From: Deltaproteobacteria bacterium
Lineage (GTDB): Bacteria > Desulfobacterota > Desulfobacteria > Desulfobacterales > C00003060
Assembly (NCBI GenBank): GCA_003647435.1
Contig: QMMV01000122.1
Span: 1-6,424, forward strand
Reading direction: 5' to 3'
DNA length: 6,424 bases
How positions within the stretch are numbered: position 1 is the stretch's first letter; each line of letters starts with the position of its first letter. This document shows, piece after piece, positions 6,178 through 6,424 of this stretch. A model generated the notes under the pieces. It did no database searches, was not told the DNA's origin, and saw only the letters and a list, made by a program, of their open reading frames with translations. Made by a program: the position numbers and the translations under genes.

Positions 6178-6246
6178 ACCATGGTATCAACTGAGGTGTT
6201 TAAGAAAGCAGACGCAATCAGCGAGACCTTTGAACAACTCCTTTGA
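6163..6246 (+). pseudogene. Short coding-like frame, possible DUF4177-type N-terminal remnant
   Basis: This frame encodes 27 residues, starting MVQYKTMV (an internal Met at 6181 could also serve) and ending ISETFEQLL before TGA. The pattern, an N-terminal aromatic-Tyr-Lys strand followed by an amphipathic helix ending in an E-x-L-L motif, recalls the beginning of small DUF4177-type proteins, which normally continue with a GWEL-like segment. That continuation is missing in all three forward frames here. No clear Shine-Dalgarno precedes either ATG. It may be a truncated remnant, a real micropeptide or chance. The family link is from memory of the pattern only. Confidence 0.2.
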
Positions 6247-6330
6247 ACGGCCATTATGAATTTTGTACCTAAATGGAAGCCTATGCGGCCTGAAATTTGG
6301 CTATCAGTTTAGCTTTTTGAAAATATTATT

Positions 6331-6405
6331 GCGGACAGGCCATCCGATTGGAGACCGTCTCAAACTCAGACAGTGAGCCAGTCTCCAATCGGATGGCCTG
6401 TCCGC
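6331..6405. repeat. Perfect 25-bp inverted repeat with 25-nt loop
   Basis: The arm at 6331-6355 (GCGGACAGG to GGAGAC) is the exact reverse complement of 6381-6405, around a loop of 25 nt. All 25 pairs match. The loop has GTCT (6357-6360) and AGAC (6368-6371), which can form an inner stem, and AGAC can compete for the GTCT at 6381-6384. A run of six T lies at 6418-6423, 12 nt beyond the stem, too far for a classic intrinsic terminator. No target duplication is visible at the ends. Candidates are an extragenic palindromic repeat, a small mobile-element footprint, a bidirectional transcript barrier or part of a structured RNA. Confidence 0.8.
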
Positions 6406-6424
6406 TCCGTATGTCTGTTTTTTA

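Larger units (their letters stand above)
5776..6330. other. AT-rich intergenic region upstream of the operon
   Basis: No full-length gene, tRNA or rRNA is supported here on either strand. The part near the promoter (5790-5895) is more GC-rich, with TCGG repeats in 10-nt phase (5838-5861), the small hairpin CGCAA/TTGCG (5853-5857 with 5864-5868), and an imperfect palindrome around AGATCT (5799-5810). The part from 5900 on is AT-rich, with short, interrupted coding-like stretches on the plus strand (6043-6144 and 6163-6246). That pattern fits decayed small genes or plain spacer. Confidence 0.5.

Overview
This window is a compact, entirely minus-strand housekeeping operon flanked by two non-coding regions. 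Reading in the direction of transcription (from high to low coordinates), the genes are rplU (L21), rpmA (L27), obgE (Obg GTPase), proB (glutamate 5-kinase), proA (gamma-glutamyl phosphate reductase), nadD (nicotinate-nucleotide adenylyltransferase) and rsfS (ribosomal silencing factor). All seven look intact. From general knowledge, this order is typical of Deltaproteobacteria/Desulfobacterota such as Geobacter-like, Desulfo- and Syntrophobacter-like lineages. The proteins and moderate base composition fit that, but genus cannot be named from the sequence. No Prp protease gene lies between rplU and rpmA and L27 begins directly with MAHKK, which argues against a Firmicute.

Layout: 1-271 has no supportable gene but holds a long imperfect inverted repeat (34-238) just downstream of rsfS. 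272-5657 is the operon. A textbook sigma-70 promoter (TTGACA, 16 nt, TATAAT) lies at 5748-5775 and gives a leader of about 84 nt before rplU. Coupling is tight at three junctions: rpmA/obgE share one base (TGATG), proA/nadD are 10 nt apart with the nadD ribosome-binding site abutting the proA stop, and nadD/rsfS overlap by 4 nt (ATGA). Three wider gaps (112-113 nt) precede rpmA, proB and proA. The one before rpmA contains a hairpin followed by a U-run that could attenuate transcription. 5776-6424 is AT-rich with no convincing full-length gene. It contains weak traces of short coding fragments, a MerR-like candidate promoter, and a perfect 25-bp inverted repeat around a 25-nt loop at the far right.

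Functionally, the operon joins ribosome components (L21, L27), 50S assembly and quality control (Obg, RsfS), the first two steps of proline synthesis (ProB, ProA) and a step of NAD synthesis (NadD). Nothing in the coding part looks like a new system. The parts worth a second look are non-coding: the two large inverted repeats and the rplU-rpmA intercistronic hairpin.
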